Source: Allomeiothermus silvanus DSM 9946 (GTDB lineage: Bacteria; Deinococcota; Deinococci; Deinococcales; Thermaceae). Taken from it: DNA of 64,000 bases. The notes below the pieces were generated by a model. That model was not told the DNA's origin and made no database searches. It saw only the letters and a program-made list of their open reading frames with translations. The stretch covers positions 2,252,001 through 2,316,000 of the forward strand of contig NC_014212.1 of the NCBI RefSeq assembly GCF_000092125.1, given 5' to 3'. This document shows positions 26,319 through 36,872 of the stretch, piece after piece (the stretch's first letter is position 1; every line of letters begins with the position of its first letter). The translations under genes were made by a program, and so were the position numbers.

Positions 26319-29300
26319 TCAGAAACGCAAATTCAGGCCTAGACCAAAGCGCACGTCAGGGTCAGCGCCGGGTTTAGTGTCGTCCCGCACGAAAAGGCTA
26401 AGGTCTAGGTTGGGCAAAATCGAGTAGCCCAGCGAGAACTCAGGTCTGAGCTTGATACCGGTGGTTTCGGAGACAAACTTGGTGCCCAAGGTAAAGATAA
26501 AGCCATCCAGCCGGTACTCCGCCGTAATGATCCCCTCCCCGGTGAAAGCGAAGGTGGTGCGTAGTAGCACCTCGGGAGCAATGCGGATGCCAAAGCTCAG
26601 GCTAGTGGTCTCGAAGCGGAAATTGCCACCGCTAAAATTCGGAACCTCAATACGAACTTGTTCCAGGCCTAGGGCCTTGGCCAGCTCGCGCTCGAGCTGG
26701 CCAAATAAGAAGTTTTGCAAAGCTGCTTGTAAGCCGGACTGCACTAAGCTTGCAGGAACGTTCTCCAAATCGCTGCGTCCTAGGGTGAGCAGGGTGTAAA
26801 TCTGGGCTTGGGAAAGCGCCGCGGCCTGACCCGAGACTCCGGTGGCGACAAGCTGCGGATATCCCTGATCCACTACGAACCGAGCCCGTCCGCTCTCCCG
26901 CACGAAGCGCCCCCGCAGCTTGAGCAGCACGTCGTAGGTTGCGCCACTAGCCTGATCGCGGATCTGGGAAGCGCTGGCCACCACGCTCACAACAGGGAAA
27001 ATCCCCTGATCGGGGCTAAAGGTAGCAACGCTACGGAACTCCCCGCCCTCGTCGGGAACGCTTTCGCGCAGGGTGAATACGTTATTCCACAACCGCACCT
27101 CGCCCCGCAAGGGGCGCACTTCCCCGCTTAGGAAGGGATCCGAGAGGGTACCGTTGAGGTACACGTCTCCGGCCAACTCCCCTTGAGCCAAGGCTTCCTG
27201 GAAGAGGATACCGCGCTCGGCAGTGATCCGCAGGTTAACGAACTCCAGCGGGGCGGCTTCGCGAGGTTGTTGCTCCAGCCGGTCGCCAGGGCGACTCCCT
27301 ACGGGGGTATTGGCGGGCTTGGAGGAATCCCCCACCGGCACCGTGACTTCCTGCTGCCCTTCGGGTAGGGCCAGCCGGGCCCGCAGCACCTCTACGTTCC
27401 CCCGCAGCTTGAAGACCCCTCCCTCTTGGTTGAGCGATCCATTGACCCGCACCCGGCCTTCTTGCAGGTAGTAGCGGGGTGCGCTCACCGGGATCTCTCC
27501 GTAAAAACCCATCGCCAACGGGAACACCGTGCCGGAGAGGGTCGCAGTCTCGGTAGAGACGGTGGTGACGTAACCGGGGTAGCGGAACTCCACACTAAGC
27601 CGCTGATTGGGCTCCAAAAGGGGGATCTGGGCCGTTCCCCGGGCCCGTACCAAAAAGCTCTGGAGGCTCCCTTCTCCGGAAAGCTGGGCCTGGGCCGGGT
27701 AGGGCCCGCTGAGGTTGAGGGTTCCTTCGGCCACTGCGGTCTCGCCCAGCCGCAAGCGGGCTTGGGGAAACTCTCCCACCACCGGTCCCAGCTTGAAGCG
27801 GAACTTCTCCAGCTCGAGCGCGAATTGGTTTCCATCCGAGCTGAGCCGCAGGGTGCCACTGCCTTCGGGAGCGAAGGGTTTGAGGGTGGGGATCACCTGC
27901 AATACCGGGGTAAAGGTGGTGTCTTGCAGATCGAGCTTGAGGCGGCTACCTTCCTTGCGGCTCCAGTAACCCTCCCCCCGCCAAGTGCCTTTGCCAGAGA
28001 GGGCCAGTTTGTCGATATCCAGGCGCTCTTTCTCGTAGCGCAGCACGGCCTGTCCGACCAGAGCATCGCCGCCCCCCTCGAAGCGCAGCCGCTCGCCAAC
28101 CAGCAAACCCTGTGAGGCCCAGGGATCAAGAAAGTGGTAGCGGAAGCTGGCTTTGCCAGTCCAAAAGGCCTGGCCCTTGAGTTCACCCGCCCAGGCCGAG
28201 AGGAGCCAGTGCAGGGGGAAGTTCACCGCCTGTACGTGCCCGCCCAGTTGATCCCGGTTCAGCGTGAGCTGAGCCGTGCTCTTGCCCAAGCGCAGTTCAC
28301 CCTTGGCCTCACCGCCCTTCCAGGTGCCCTCGAGGTGCATCGGGAGCGGGGCCTCGTCCCCGACCACCCGCAACGACGGGGCCTGGAGGGTGACGGCCAG
28401 GTTCCCCTCGCGGTAGCCCACCGCCCCACTGACCCGCCCGCTCAGGTAGGGCACCACAGGGTGCAGCCAGGGCAGATCCTCCAGCACCACGCTGGCCAGT
28501 TCGGCCCGGGCCACCGGCACACCACCGTCGAGCCGAGCGGTTAGGCTGATCTGGCCGATGGCCCCGGAGAGCACCGCGCTCACCTGCAAGGGGCTCCGGG
28601 CCGCAAGCTCGCCCTTGAGCCGGGATTCCAGAGGTTTGAGGGGTACGTCGAGCTTGAGCACCCCCTTCCAATCCCCGCTGTAAGCCAGTTCACCCTGAAT
28701 CCAGCGGCCCTGGGCCTGCACCTGGCCCTCGAGCCCCTTTCCCCTAGCTTGGAAAACCTGCCCCTCACCCTGGTAGCTGAGGCTCCAATCGGCGGAAAGC
28801 CCTATCTCCCCCTCGAAACGACCCGCGCCCCAGGAGAGCCAGTCGCTCGCCGGGTGGCTTCCGCTTAGGTAAAGCCTCTGGCCCACACCGCGCAGGGTCA
28901 GATCTACCGCGTACAGCCGAGCGGTGACCTGGCCCTCGAGCTGTCCATCGGCGTAGCGCAGGCTACCTTGCCCTAGATCGGGAGCGCTGAGCGTGACGGC
29001 AAAGGTGTGGAGATCGAGGTCGCCCTGCAAGCGCCCGTCGGCCAGGGGATATCGAGCGGTGACCCGCTGCCCCGAACCGGTAACCTCGATACCCTGGTAG
29101 ACCAGGCGGCCCTGGGCCTGGCGGGTGAGGAGGTTTGCCCTCAAGCTCTCTCCGCTGCGCTGAGAAGCTACCGTCTCTACCTCGAGAACGGGATAGTTGA
29201 GCCTGGCCTGAAGCCCGAAGAACCCCCCGCTCGCCTGGGGAATGGCCCCCGCTCCTGAGAGCTGCACCTCCCCCTCACGCATACGCAGCCGCCCCGACCA

Positions 29301-32300
29301 GGTCGGCCCCCAGAGCACCAGACCCGCTACATCCCCAAAGAGATTGGCCTGTAAACGGCCCTCACCATAGCTGCCGCGAACCTCCCCCGCACGGCCCAGA
29401 GCTTGCCAGGCGAGGTCAAAGTCAAGGGCTGACCACTTCCCTTCCGCCGTGCCGCTGAGCACCGCTGGGCCCAGGGTAAAGTTGTGTAGCCGCAGGGATG
29501 GCCCTTGGGTGCTCAGTTGGCCCTGGACCCCTTCACCCGAGACCTGCAGCTTTTGGCCCTCACCCCGCAAACTCAGGGTCTTGCCCAAATTCTGGTACTG
29601 CCCCGAGAGCCAAGCCCCAGGGTAACCCCCCCGGGCTTGTAACCTGCCCAGCCCCTTCGGTAATTCCCCCACATAGCTCCAGTTAAAGCGCAAGGGCACA
29701 AGGTCCAGGCTCCCGGTGAGGGGTTCCACCCCTCCCTGTCCGCGGATCTCTACTCGCGCCCCTCTTCCCTCGAAGCGCACGCTGCCCCACTCGGGATAAC
29801 CTACCACCACCTGGCCCTCCACCCCTCTTGGGGAAAGTTGGGCCTGGATATCGCCTTGGACTTCCACTACCCCTGTGAGGTCAGCCGCGAGCCGGATCCG
29901 CGTCGGCTCGCGCCAACCTCCCGGCAAACGAGCCAAGACCGTGCCCCGCCAGTCGCCAAAGCCCTTCAGCTCGGCCTGAGCGCGCGTCAGATCGGCCTGG
30001 CCGCGTAAGCCTCCACCGGGCAGGGGGAGCTCCACCGCCAGTGCCCCGGTAGGCCCCGCCTCAGCCCAGCGGGCAGTCCCCCGCAGATAGGGCCCGGTCA
30101 GTTCTGCTGAGAGCCCCTCCTGGTAGATCACCCGAAAACCCTGACCCTGGTAGGTGCCCTCGAGCCGGGCCCAGAGGGGTTGGAGCCGGACCTCGCCGGT
30201 GGCCTGGGTATCGAAACCGCTCACCACGATGGGAAATTCCAGGGTCTGCCAGGGGCCCTCGGCCTGGGTGCGCAGGTGCACCGGGACCCCGGTGAAAGGC
30301 TCCAGGTCAGCATCGAGGTGCGCACTCAAGCGGATGTTTTCCAGGGCCCCGGCCTGTAGCAAATCCGGGCCCTGCACCCGGATGTCCACCCCCTCACCCT
30401 CGGCTCGGGCAAAGAACTTCCCGGCGTGGCTGAAGCGCAGGGCAATCTCCTTCCCCTGGCCCAGCACAAGGCCCCGGCCCTCCAGCCTAGGAGCTTGGAG
30501 GTTCCCCGAGAGTTCCCCGCTGGCCTCGAGGCGGCTGGGGCCAAGGGTACGGATATAGCTGAGGCTTCCCCCTAGGTTCCCTCGGTCGTCGCTGTTGGCC
30601 GCGACCTTCACCTCGAAGGCCTCACCCTCAGCCCATAGCCGCCTTCCCTCCCCGCGCAGGTCGAGCCGGATCCCCGGGCTCGAGACCGCCATCCGCCCGG
30701 CGAAGGTCCCGTTAGCCGATGCCGCACCCCGACGGTAGGTGAGGTCTCCCTGGAGGTCGAAATTGCGCTGCGCGACCTTCACCGAGTTCGCCCCGAGGAG
30801 CCGGACTTGCTCGAAGCCGAGACCCTCGCCCTCCGCCTGCACGCCCAGGGGGGCCTTCCAGTCGAGCTTCCAGGCCAGGCCCTCCCCCTCTAGGCTCACT
30901 GGCCCGGTCTGCTCGAGGTACTGTTTGCTCTTTAGGTTCCCCGCGGCAGCGTAGCGGGTTTTCTCGCTGTGAAAGACCACCCCGGCATCGGCCCAAGGGG
31001 TGCGCACCTCGAGCGTGCCGCGGGCCATCTGCTCCTTCAAGTCGCCGGCAATCTGGGCCACTGCCTGCCCCCAAGCACCTACCGCCTCGGCCTGCACCTG
31101 TGGGGCCTGCAGGGTCCCGACGAGTTGGGCGGTAAAGGTATTGCCTCCGATGGCGTAGCGCAGTTCGCCCCGCAGATCAGGCTCGATCCGAACCCCTCCA
31201 GAGAGGTCGCCCAGCCCCTCTATCCGAATCTGGTCGCCGATATCGGCGCGGGCTCCTACGTTTCGCAGGGGCAGGAAGACCCGCAGCTGGCCGCTGTGGT
31301 AGGTGAGATCCACGGCCTCACCCCAAGCCTCGAGGCGGCCTTTGGCCTGGCCTGGCGGCAGGCGGCGGTCGCCGCGCAGTAAACCTTCCATGTCCAACGA
31401 CCCGGCAAGCCGCCCCAAAACCGGAAGACCGAACGCTTGGGCAAGGGGGGCGGTCTCTAGGTCGAAGCTTACTTTCCCTTCGGCGAGGTGGGCCACCCCC
31501 TCGGGCAGCCGCAGATCCGCTTGCACGGCCTGGGCCTCGAGGCGATCCGTGCGGGCTGAAACCTCTATGGGAACCCCCCGGTAGGTGGTCTGGAGTTCGG
31601 CTTGGATTTTGGTTCCTTCTCCCCTGACCCGCCCGCTGAGTTGGCCCCGCTCCCCCGCCACCGCGTAGCCCCAGCGCACGATCTGGCCGCGGTATTCGCG
31701 CCCCTGCCCAACCAGGGCCAGCGGCCCGGAAAGCTGCCAGGTCTGCTGGTTTACGTTGGCCTCGAGCCGCCACTCGGCCGGCTCGAGATAGGGCAGGTCG
31801 TAGCGGCCCTGCCCCAGCAGCTCGAGGTCGCTCCAGGGCCCGGCCAGGCTCACCTGTCCCTCGATCCCGGGAAGCGTGACCTGGGCTATGGCCAAGACCC
31901 GCTCGGCGTCCAGGGTACCCCGGAGGCGGCCCCACTCCCCCACGCCGCTCACCTCGAGCGGCCCCAAGAGGTGCTGCCCCCGCGCCTCAAAGTTCCCAAA
32001 AGCCGTCCGGGTGCGGAGTAGGCCTCCGCCTTCCCCCCAGGTCCCGCTGAGTTGGAAGGGGATGCCCAAGGGCTCGAGGTCAAAATCTCTCGCCTTGACC
32101 TTTAGCGCTAGGCCCTCCAGCGCGTTCCGCCCGGCCTCCGCCCGGTATGCCCCGGACACTTCCAAGCGCCCGTCCTGGAAGCTCCCAGCGTAGGTCAGGC
32201 TGGCTCCCTTGCCGAAGACCCGCAGGGCTCCGTCCAGCTTGGGCACCGCCAGGCGCAGGGCATAGCTCCCCTCGAAGAGGTTCGCCGTACCGCTCAGCCG

Positions 32301-34661
32301 ACCTTGCCCTAGCGGCGCGTAGGCCAGTTCGCCCGTCACCTGCAGATCGTGCCAGTTCCCGCTACCCTGCACCTCGCCCCAGGGCAGCCGGACCGCGAGG
32401 TTGCCCCCCTCCACCCCCCCACTCCCGCGCAGGGTGGCCGGGATGCCGCCAATCCGCGCCGGTAACAGCACCCGGAAGGGAAACCCGGGTTTGAAGTCCA
32501 CCCGGCCCTCGCCGAGGGTAGCCCCGTTGCGGGTGACGTGCATGGGCAGCTTGGAAATCTGCACCGCCCCCAAGCTCGGCAGAGTGAGCTGGCCGGAAAG
32601 CTGGGTGTCGGGGAAGACCGGGCCGGAAAGCTCGGCGTAGCCCTGGGTGGTCGCCCAGAGGCCCTGGCCCCGGCCCTCGAGCCGCGCCGACAGGTAGGGG
32701 GTGACGGCGCTGGCGGTACCGGAGAATTCCCCGTTCCGGTAGGTGAGGTCGCTGCGGAGGGAGACCGCGAGGCCAGGGGCCAGCCTGAATGCGAGCGGTC
32801 CCTGCACCCGCACCCCCTCGGCGCCCGCCGTGACGTTGAGGGTCGAGAGCCGTGCTTGCACCCCGCCGGAATCGGCTCGGCCCGAAAGGGGTAGGGTTCC
32901 CACCGGGGTGCGCACCACACCGCTAAAACGGGTCGCCAGGTTCTCGATCACCCCGCGGGCCTCGAGCCGCTCTCCTACCAGCCGCCAGTCGCCGGAGAAG
33001 ACCTGGTTGCGGTAGACCGCCTTCCCGAAAAGCTGCAAGGGCTCGAGCAGGGTGAGCGGTTGGCCGTTCACGCTCAGGGTAAAGACGCCCCCCTCGTAGC
33101 GCCCCGAGGCGTGGGGCGAGCTGAGTAGCCAGGCCGCGCCCTGCTGGCGCACTGCCAGGGGGAACGAGGCGTAGGGCGAGGTGTACCCGAGGTCGGCGGA
33201 TAAGCGCCCCCCGCGCAGGCTTCCGCTTCCCGCCACCTCCCCCACCACCAGCGGCAGCTTGCTCACTGCCAAAGCCAGGTTCTCCCAGCTTCCCGCTAGC
33301 CTCACCGGCCCCAGGTCGCCGCTGACTCGGTTCCCTTCCCCTTGCAAGCGGCCCGAGAGGTCGAGGGGCTGGGCCAGGGGAAGCCCCACGCCCGGCGACC
33401 GCACGCCCAGGTTCCAGCGCCCCTGCTCGAGGTCGAACACCAGTTGGGCCCTACCCTTGAGCGGCACCGGCCACACCAGGCTGCCCTCGCCGCGGGCCCG
33501 GTTGCTTACACCCTGTAGGGCAAGCTGGCTGCCCAAGTTGTCGGTCAGGTTGACCCGGTAACGCTCGCTCTCGAGGTTCACCCCGGCCCGGTACTCCCGG
33601 TCGAAAAACCGCCCCCGCACCTGGGTTTGCAGGGTGAAGGTCTTATCCAGGGCCAAACTTCCCGCGTAGGTCAGGGGTTGACCAACCGCGGTCCCCTCCC
33701 CGCGGAACTGCCCCTTGAGCCGCACCTTCTCCCACCCCTCGCCGTCGAGCGCAAGCGGCCCCCGTCCCTCCACCGGCAGGCTCAGGCCGTAGCTCTGGCC
33801 GATGGCCGGGAGGCTGGGGGTTCCCTCGACGTGGAAGGTATAGCGCCGCCCGGAGATGTCCACCCGCGCGGTAGCCCGTACCGGACCGTCCAGGGCTCGC
33901 CCGCTGAGGCGGGCGGTGACCTGGTTCTTCACGAAATCAATCGGCCCCTCCACCTCCTCGGCGAGAAAGGGCACCCCGGGGATCTTGATCCGCCCGCCAT
34001 GGACGTAGTTGTCGCCGAATACGCCGTGGGGGCCGAGCTTCCAGGTCCCCTCGAGCCTCCCCCCCTCGAGGCCCGGATACCAGAAGCGGGCGGCCCGCAC
34101 TTCCCCGGCAAAGCGGATTTCCCACGATTCGAACTCGAGGCCGGTGCGTTTGACCGTCCCTTTTATCGCCCCGTCGGGGGTCTGGGCACGGAAGCCGTAC
34201 GCTGGGCCTCGGCCCCCGAGGCTAAGCCGCAGCTTGGGAATGGGAAGGCGCTGCCCCTGGGCGATGGTGGCCTCCACGTTCTCGAGGTCGAGTTGCTCGA
34301 CCAATAGCCGGAAGGGTGGGGGCGGTTGCTGGGTAACCTTCTCCGGGATCAGCTGGTCCCACTCCAGGTTGGCGGTCCCGCCCCTCACCCGGATGCGCAG
34401 CGGCAACTCACGCCGCAGCAGTCCGAAAAGCTGATAGCTGATGGTGACTTCCTGGGCACTAACCCTAACCCCCGGCCCCTGGAGCTTTCCCTCTTTCAGG
34501 CGAATGCCGGTGAATACATACCCGGAGATTCCTGCCCACTGGCCCTGAAACCCAGCTGCCGCCAAGCCCTGTTTGAGCAGTAGATCCAACAGGGGTGGCG
34601 CCGCAGGGAGCAGCACCAACACCAAAAGGGCTAGGAGAGGCCAGAAGCGCCGAAAGCGCAT
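26319..34661 (-). CDS. tamB: Giant TamB/AsmA-like envelope transport protein
   Basis: 2780 aa from ATG 34661, placed directly before the signal anchor RFRRFWPLLALLVLVLLPAA; the frame extends 28 codons further, but TAAGCT followed by seven bases suits a leaderless start here. The bulk is thousands of residues of short amphipathic beta strands (GxLxGxxxxLR patterns), forming the hydrophobic groove of the AsmA/TamB superfamily. The C-terminal TamB (DUF490) domain is seen at the end, with GQLERELAKALGLEQVRIE and a final GLGLNLRF strand. It is about twice the length of E. coli TamB. Members span the periplasm and move phospholipids or assist barrel assembly with Omp85 proteins; the bamA gene lies 7 kb away. 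It is convergent with the K+ antiporter and divergent from acyP. Confidence 0.9.
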   Translation of the reverse strand: MRFRRFWPLLALLVLVLLPAAPPLLDLLLKQGLAAAGFQGQWAGISGYVFTGIRLKEGKLQGPGVRVSAQEVTISYQLFGLLRRELPLRIRVRGGTANLEWDQLIPEKVTQQPPPPFRLLVEQLDLENVEATIAQGQRLPIPKLRLSLGGRGPAYGFRAQTPDGAIKGTVKRTGLEFESWEIRFAGEVRAARFWYPGLEGGRLEGTWKLGPHGVFGDNYVHGGRIKIPGVPFLAEEVEGPIDFVKNQVTARLSGRALDGPVRATARVDISGRRYTFHVEGTPSLPAIGQSYGLSLPVEGRGPLALDGEGWEKVRLKGQFRGEGTAVGQPLTYAGSLALDKTFTLQTQVRGRFFDREYRAGVNLESERYRVNLTDNLGSQLALQGVSNRARGEGSLVWPVPLKGRAQLVFDLEQGRWNLGVRSPGVGLPLAQPLDLSGRLQGEGNRVSGDLGPVRLAGSWENLALAVSKLPLVVGEVAGSGSLRGGRLSADLGYTSPYASFPLAVRQQGAAWLLSSPHASGRYEGGVFTLSVNGQPLTLLEPLQLFGKAVYRNQVFSGDWRLVGERLEARGVIENLATRFSGVVRTPVGTLPLSGRADSGGVQARLSTLNVTAGAEGVRVQGPLAFRLAPGLAVSLRSDLTYRNGEFSGTASAVTPYLSARLEGRGQGLWATTQGYAELSGPVFPDTQLSGQLTLPSLGAVQISKLPMHVTRNGATLGEGRVDFKPGFPFRVLLPARIGGIPATLRGSGGVEGGNLAVRLPWGEVQGSGNWHDLQVTGELAYAPLGQGRLSGTANLFEGSYALRLAVPKLDGALRVFGKGASLTYAGSFQDGRLEVSGAYRAEAGRNALEGLALKVKARDFDLEPLGIPFQLSGTWGEGGGLLRTRTAFGNFEARGQHLLGPLEVSGVGEWGRLRGTLDAERVLAIAQVTLPGIEGQVSLAGPWSDLELLGQGRYDLPYLEPAEWRLEANVNQQTWQLSGPLALVGQGREYRGQIVRWGYAVAGERGQLSGRVRGEGTKIQAELQTTYRGVPIEVSARTDRLEAQAVQADLRLPEGVAHLAEGKVSFDLETAPLAQAFGLPVLGRLAGSLDMEGLLRGDRRLPPGQAKGRLEAWGEAVDLTYHSGQLRVFLPLRNVGARADIGDQIRIEGLGDLSGGVRIEPDLRGELRYAIGGNTFTAQLVGTLQAPQVQAEAVGAWGQAVAQIAGDLKEQMARGTLEVRTPWADAGVVFHSEKTRYAAAGNLKSKQYLEQTGPVSLEGEGLAWKLDWKAPLGVQAEGEGLGFEQVRLLGANSVKVAQRNFDLQGDLTYRRGAASANGTFAGRMAVSSPGIRLDLRGEGRRLWAEGEAFEVKVAANSDDRGNLGGSLSYIRTLGPSRLEASGELSGNLQAPRLEGRGLVLGQGKEIALRFSHAGKFFARAEGEGVDIRVQGPDLLQAGALENIRLSAHLDADLEPFTGVPVHLRTQAEGPWQTLEFPIVVSGFDTQATGEVRLQPLWARLEGTYQGQGFRVIYQEGLSAELTGPYLRGTARWAEAGPTGALAVELPLPGGGLRGQADLTRAQAELKGFGDWRGTVLARLPGGWREPTRIRLAADLTGVVEVQGDIQAQLSPRGVEGQVVVGYPEWGSVRFEGRGARVEIRGQGGVEPLTGSLDLVPLRFNWSYVGELPKGLGRLQARGGYPGAWLSGQYQNLGKTLSLRGEGQKLQVSGEGVQGQLSTQGPSLRLHNFTLGPAVLSGTAEGKWSALDFDLAWQALGRAGEVRGSYGEGRLQANLFGDVAGLVLWGPTWSGRLRMREGEVQLSGAGAIPQASGGFFGLQARLNYPVLEVETVASQRSGESLRANLLTRQAQGRLVYQGIEVTGSGQRVTARYPLADGRLQGDLDLHTFAVTLSAPDLGQGSLRYADGQLEGQVTARLYAVDLTLRGVGQRLYLSGSHPASDWLSWGAGRFEGEIGLSADWSLSYQGEGQVFQARGKGLEGQVQAQGRWIQGELAYSGDWKGVLKLDVPLKPLESRLKGELAARSPLQVSAVLSGAIGQISLTARLDGGVPVARAELASVVLEDLPWLHPVVPYLSGRVSGAVGYREGNLAVTLQAPSLRVVGDEAPLPMHLEGTWKGGEAKGELRLGKSTAQLTLNRDQLGGHVQAVNFPLHWLLSAWAGELKGQAFWTGKASFRYHFLDPWASQGLLVGERLRFEGGGDALVGQAVLRYEKERLDIDKLALSGKGTWRGEGYWSRKEGSRLKLDLQDTTFTPVLQVIPTLKPFAPEGSGTLRLSSDGNQFALELEKFRFKLGPVVGEFPQARLRLGETAVAEGTLNLSGPYPAQAQLSGEGSLQSFLVRARGTAQIPLLEPNQRLSVEFRYPGYVTTVSTETATLSGTVFPLAMGFYGEIPVSAPRYYLQEGRVRVNGSLNQEGGVFKLRGNVEVLRARLALPEGQQEVTVPVGDSSKPANTPVGSRPGDRLEQQPREAAPLEFVNLRITAERGILFQEALAQGELAGDVYLNGTLSDPFLSGEVRPLRGEVRLWNNVFTLRESVPDEGGEFRSVATFSPDQGIFPVVSVVASASQIRDQASGATYDVLLKLRGRFVRESGRARFVVDQGYPQLVATGVSGQAAALSQAQIYTLLTLGRSDLENVPASLVQSGLQAALQNFLFGQLERELAKALGLEQVRIEVPNFSGGNFRFETTSLSFGIRIAPEVLLRTTFAFTGEGIITAEYRLDGFIFTLGTKFVSETTGIKLRPEFSLGYSILPNLDLSLFVRDDTKPGADPDVRFGLGLNLRF

Positions 34662-34759
34662 CCTGTATAGCTTACTGGGAAAGCGTGAGGGAAACCTAGG
34701 AAGGAGCCAAGCGCAGAGGAGCTTTTTCCGGTTTGCAATATGCAATACGCTAGTTTCCG

Positions 34760-35026
34760 ATGAAGCGGATCGTGGTGTTGGTGACGGGAGAGGTGCAGGG
34801 CGTAGGATACCGGGCCTACGCCCGCAAGCGTGCGATGGAATTGGGCCTATGCGGCTATGCGGAAAACCTAAGCGATGGCCGGGTGGAGGTAGTGGCGGAG
34901 GGAAGCAAAGAAAACCTCGAGCAATTCCTGGAGTTCCTGCGCAAAGGCCTCAGGCTCTCCCGAGTAACCGGATTAGACGTGCAGTGGAGCGAAGCCACTG
35001 GGCTCAAAGGGTTCAGTATCCGCTAG
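34760..35026 (+). CDS. acyP: Acylphosphatase
   Basis: 88 aa, full length for the family. It hydrolyses acyl-phosphate bonds. The N-terminal motif [16 protein letters not shown] contains the catalytic arginine (GVGYR, Arg18), and the Asn of [12 protein letters not shown] (Asn35 or near it) is the second catalytic residue. The C-terminus reads GLKGFSIR, as in other AcyP proteins. A -10-like TACGCT ends nine bases before the ATG, consistent with leaderless translation. It is divergent from tamB and convergent with hflX, whose stop lies five bases beyond. Confidence 0.95.
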   Translation: MKRIVVLVTGEVQGVGYRAYARKRAMELGLCGYAENLSDGRVEVVAEGSKENLEQFLEFLRKGLRLSRVTGLDVQWSEATGLKGFSIR

Positions 35027-35031
35027 AGGAC

Positions 35032-36699
35032 TCAAGACACCCAGACATTGGCCCTGGCCCACTCTGCCGGACGCACCCCGCTTGAGAGCAACCGAGCGGC
35101 GATCTGCTCCTTGAGTTGGGGCAAACCCGCGCCGCTCAGCGCCGAAACCGAAATTCCGCCCAGGCGCTCTTGGATGAACTCGAGGTCGTATCCTCCAGCC
35201 CTATCGGCCTTAGCGAGAACCAACACCCGGGGGACTTCTACCTCCAGCCTCCCCAGCAGCTCTTCTACCACCGCGTGCCGCTCCAGGGCTCCCTCGCTCG
35301 AGGCATCCAGCACATGCAAGAGCAAATCCGCCTCGCGCAACTCCTCGAGCGTAGAGCGGAAGGCTTCCACTAACTCTTCGGGCATGTGACGGATAAAGCC
35401 CACGGTGTCGGTGTAGAGCACCTCTCCGACGCCGGGCACAAAGCCCCGGCGGGTCAGCGGGCGCAAGGTGGCGAAGAGCTTGTTTTCGCCCGCATCACCG
35501 TTCTTGGCCAAGGCCTGCATAAGAGTAGTCTTCCCGGCGTTGGTGTAGCCGACCACCGCCACCACCGGAAGCCCAGACCGTTCGCGGGCGCGGCGGGTCT
35601 CCTGGCGGCGGCCCGCAATCTCGCGCAGTTTATCGGAGAGCAGGGTGATGCGCTCTTGCAGGCGGCGGCGGTCTACCTCGAGCTTGGTCTCCCCTGGCCC
35701 CCGCGTCCCGATTCCGCCGCCCAGCCGGGAGAGCTCCTTGCCCTTGCCCACCAGCCGCGGTAAAAGATACTTGAGCTGGGCTAGCTCGACTTGGGCCTTA
35801 GCCTCGGGGCTGCGGGCGTGCTGGGCGAAGATGTCGAGGATGAGCTGGGTACGGTCTAATACCTTCAAGCCTGTGACCGCTTCGATCTCGCGGGCCTGGG
35901 CGGGGGTGAGGTCAATCCCAAAGATCAGGGTTCCCGCATTTTCGTGGTAGGCCCGGCTTTGCAGCTCCTCGAGCTTGCCCCGACCCACCGCATACCGGGG
36001 GTCGAGGGTTGGGCGGAACACCAATTCCTTGTGGACGGCAACAGCTCCGGCAGTGCGGGCTAACTCGGCCAGTTCTAACAAGTCCACCTCGGCCTGCACC
36101 CCTTCACCCTGATCTACCCCCACCAGAATGGCCCGTTCCCCAGCCCCATCCTGGAGTTCGTAAGTGCGCGAACGACGGGCCAGCTCTTCCTCCAGCGCTG
36201 CCGTAGCCCCGGTCAGATCCCACTCCAGGTAGTCGTGGTAAGGCTTAGAGGGGAGAACCTGCCAGTCCTCCTCGAGGGCGCCGGGGGGGGAAAGCTGGGC
36301 GATATGCAGCTGCCCCGGAAGACCATTTTTCACGTCCACATCCAAAGCCGCTAGCACATCCAAGCGGTTGAGAAAGAGGGTGGTGAGGTCGGGGCGCGAC
36401 AACCCACCCCCGCCGAGATGAGTATGCAGGAGCCGGTAACCGCTTAGGCGCGTCTCCACATAGGCCATCTGTGGCATGGGCATCTCTTTGGCGTCGCCTA
36501 CCGCTACCCGCAGTACGTGTCCCTGGCGGTCCATTAACAAGGCGATAGGCTTATGGGTCTCCGAGGATAGGTGGGCCAGCGTCCGCGCCAGTTCGGCATT
36601 AAGCAAGCGCCCCGCCGGAATCCGGCGGCGGTAGAGGTTGGCAAGTTGTCTGAGCTGGCTGGGCTTAAGTCCGTTGGTGCGTCCAAGAATCTTATCCAC
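35032..36699 (-). CDS. hflX: GTPase HflX with a long N-terminal extension
   Basis: 555 aa from GTG 36699; the frame stays open upstream but the added residues look non-coding. HflX is a ribosome-associated GTPase that splits stalled 70S ribosomes. A region of about 170 residues (ARTLAHLSSETHKPIALLMD and onward) precedes the HflX N-domain, seen as RPTLDPRYAVGRGKLEELQ and GTRGPGETKLEVDRRR. The G domain shows GYTNAGKTTLMQAL (G1), DTVGFIRHMP (G3) and LAKADR (G4). The extension occurs in some bacterial HflX proteins, but I cannot state its role. It is divergent from the HAD gene. Confidence 0.93.
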   Translation of the reverse strand: MDKILGRTNGLKPSQLRQLANLYRRRIPAGRLLNAELARTLAHLSSETHKPIALLMDRQGHVLRVAVGDAKEMPMPQMAYVETRLSGYRLLHTHLGGGGLSRPDLTTLFLNRLDVLAALDVDVKNGLPGQLHIAQLSPPGALEEDWQVLPSKPYHDYLEWDLTGATAALEEELARRSRTYELQDGAGERAILVGVDQGEGVQAEVDLLELAELARTAGAVAVHKELVFRPTLDPRYAVGRGKLEELQSRAYHENAGTLIFGIDLTPAQAREIEAVTGLKVLDRTQLILDIFAQHARSPEAKAQVELAQLKYLLPRLVGKGKELSRLGGGIGTRGPGETKLEVDRRRLQERITLLSDKLREIAGRRQETRRARERSGLPVVAVVGYTNAGKTTLMQALAKNGDAGENKLFATLRPLTRRGFVPGVGEVLYTDTVGFIRHMPEELVEAFRSTLEELREADLLLHVLDASSEGALERHAVVEELLGRLEVEVPRVLVLAKADRAGGYDLEFIQERLGGISVSALSGAGLPQLKEQIAARLLSSGVRPAEWARANVWVS

Positions 36700-36774
36700 G
36701 CAGCTTGTATCCCCTTTTTCAGGATAGCATGCCAGGATAGCCCGGCCTTGAGGAATATCACATTCGGGGCCAAG

Positions 36775-36858
36775 GCTGGAAGCTAGAAGCTGAAAAAACT
36801 TTTGCGCCTGGCCGGTTGATCCTTCGGCGGCACTTTGCGTTTGGCGTTCGGCATCTGT
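36775..36858. repeat. Heptamer-periodic repeat between hflX and the HAD gene
   Basis: Units GGCTGGA AGCTAGA AGCTGAA are followed, after a gap, by TTTGCGT TTGGCGT TCGGCAT. It sits between two divergent leaderless promoters (TAGGAT at 36860-36865 serves the HAD gene). Confidence 0.5.
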
Positions 36859-36872
36859 TAGGATGTCTTCTC

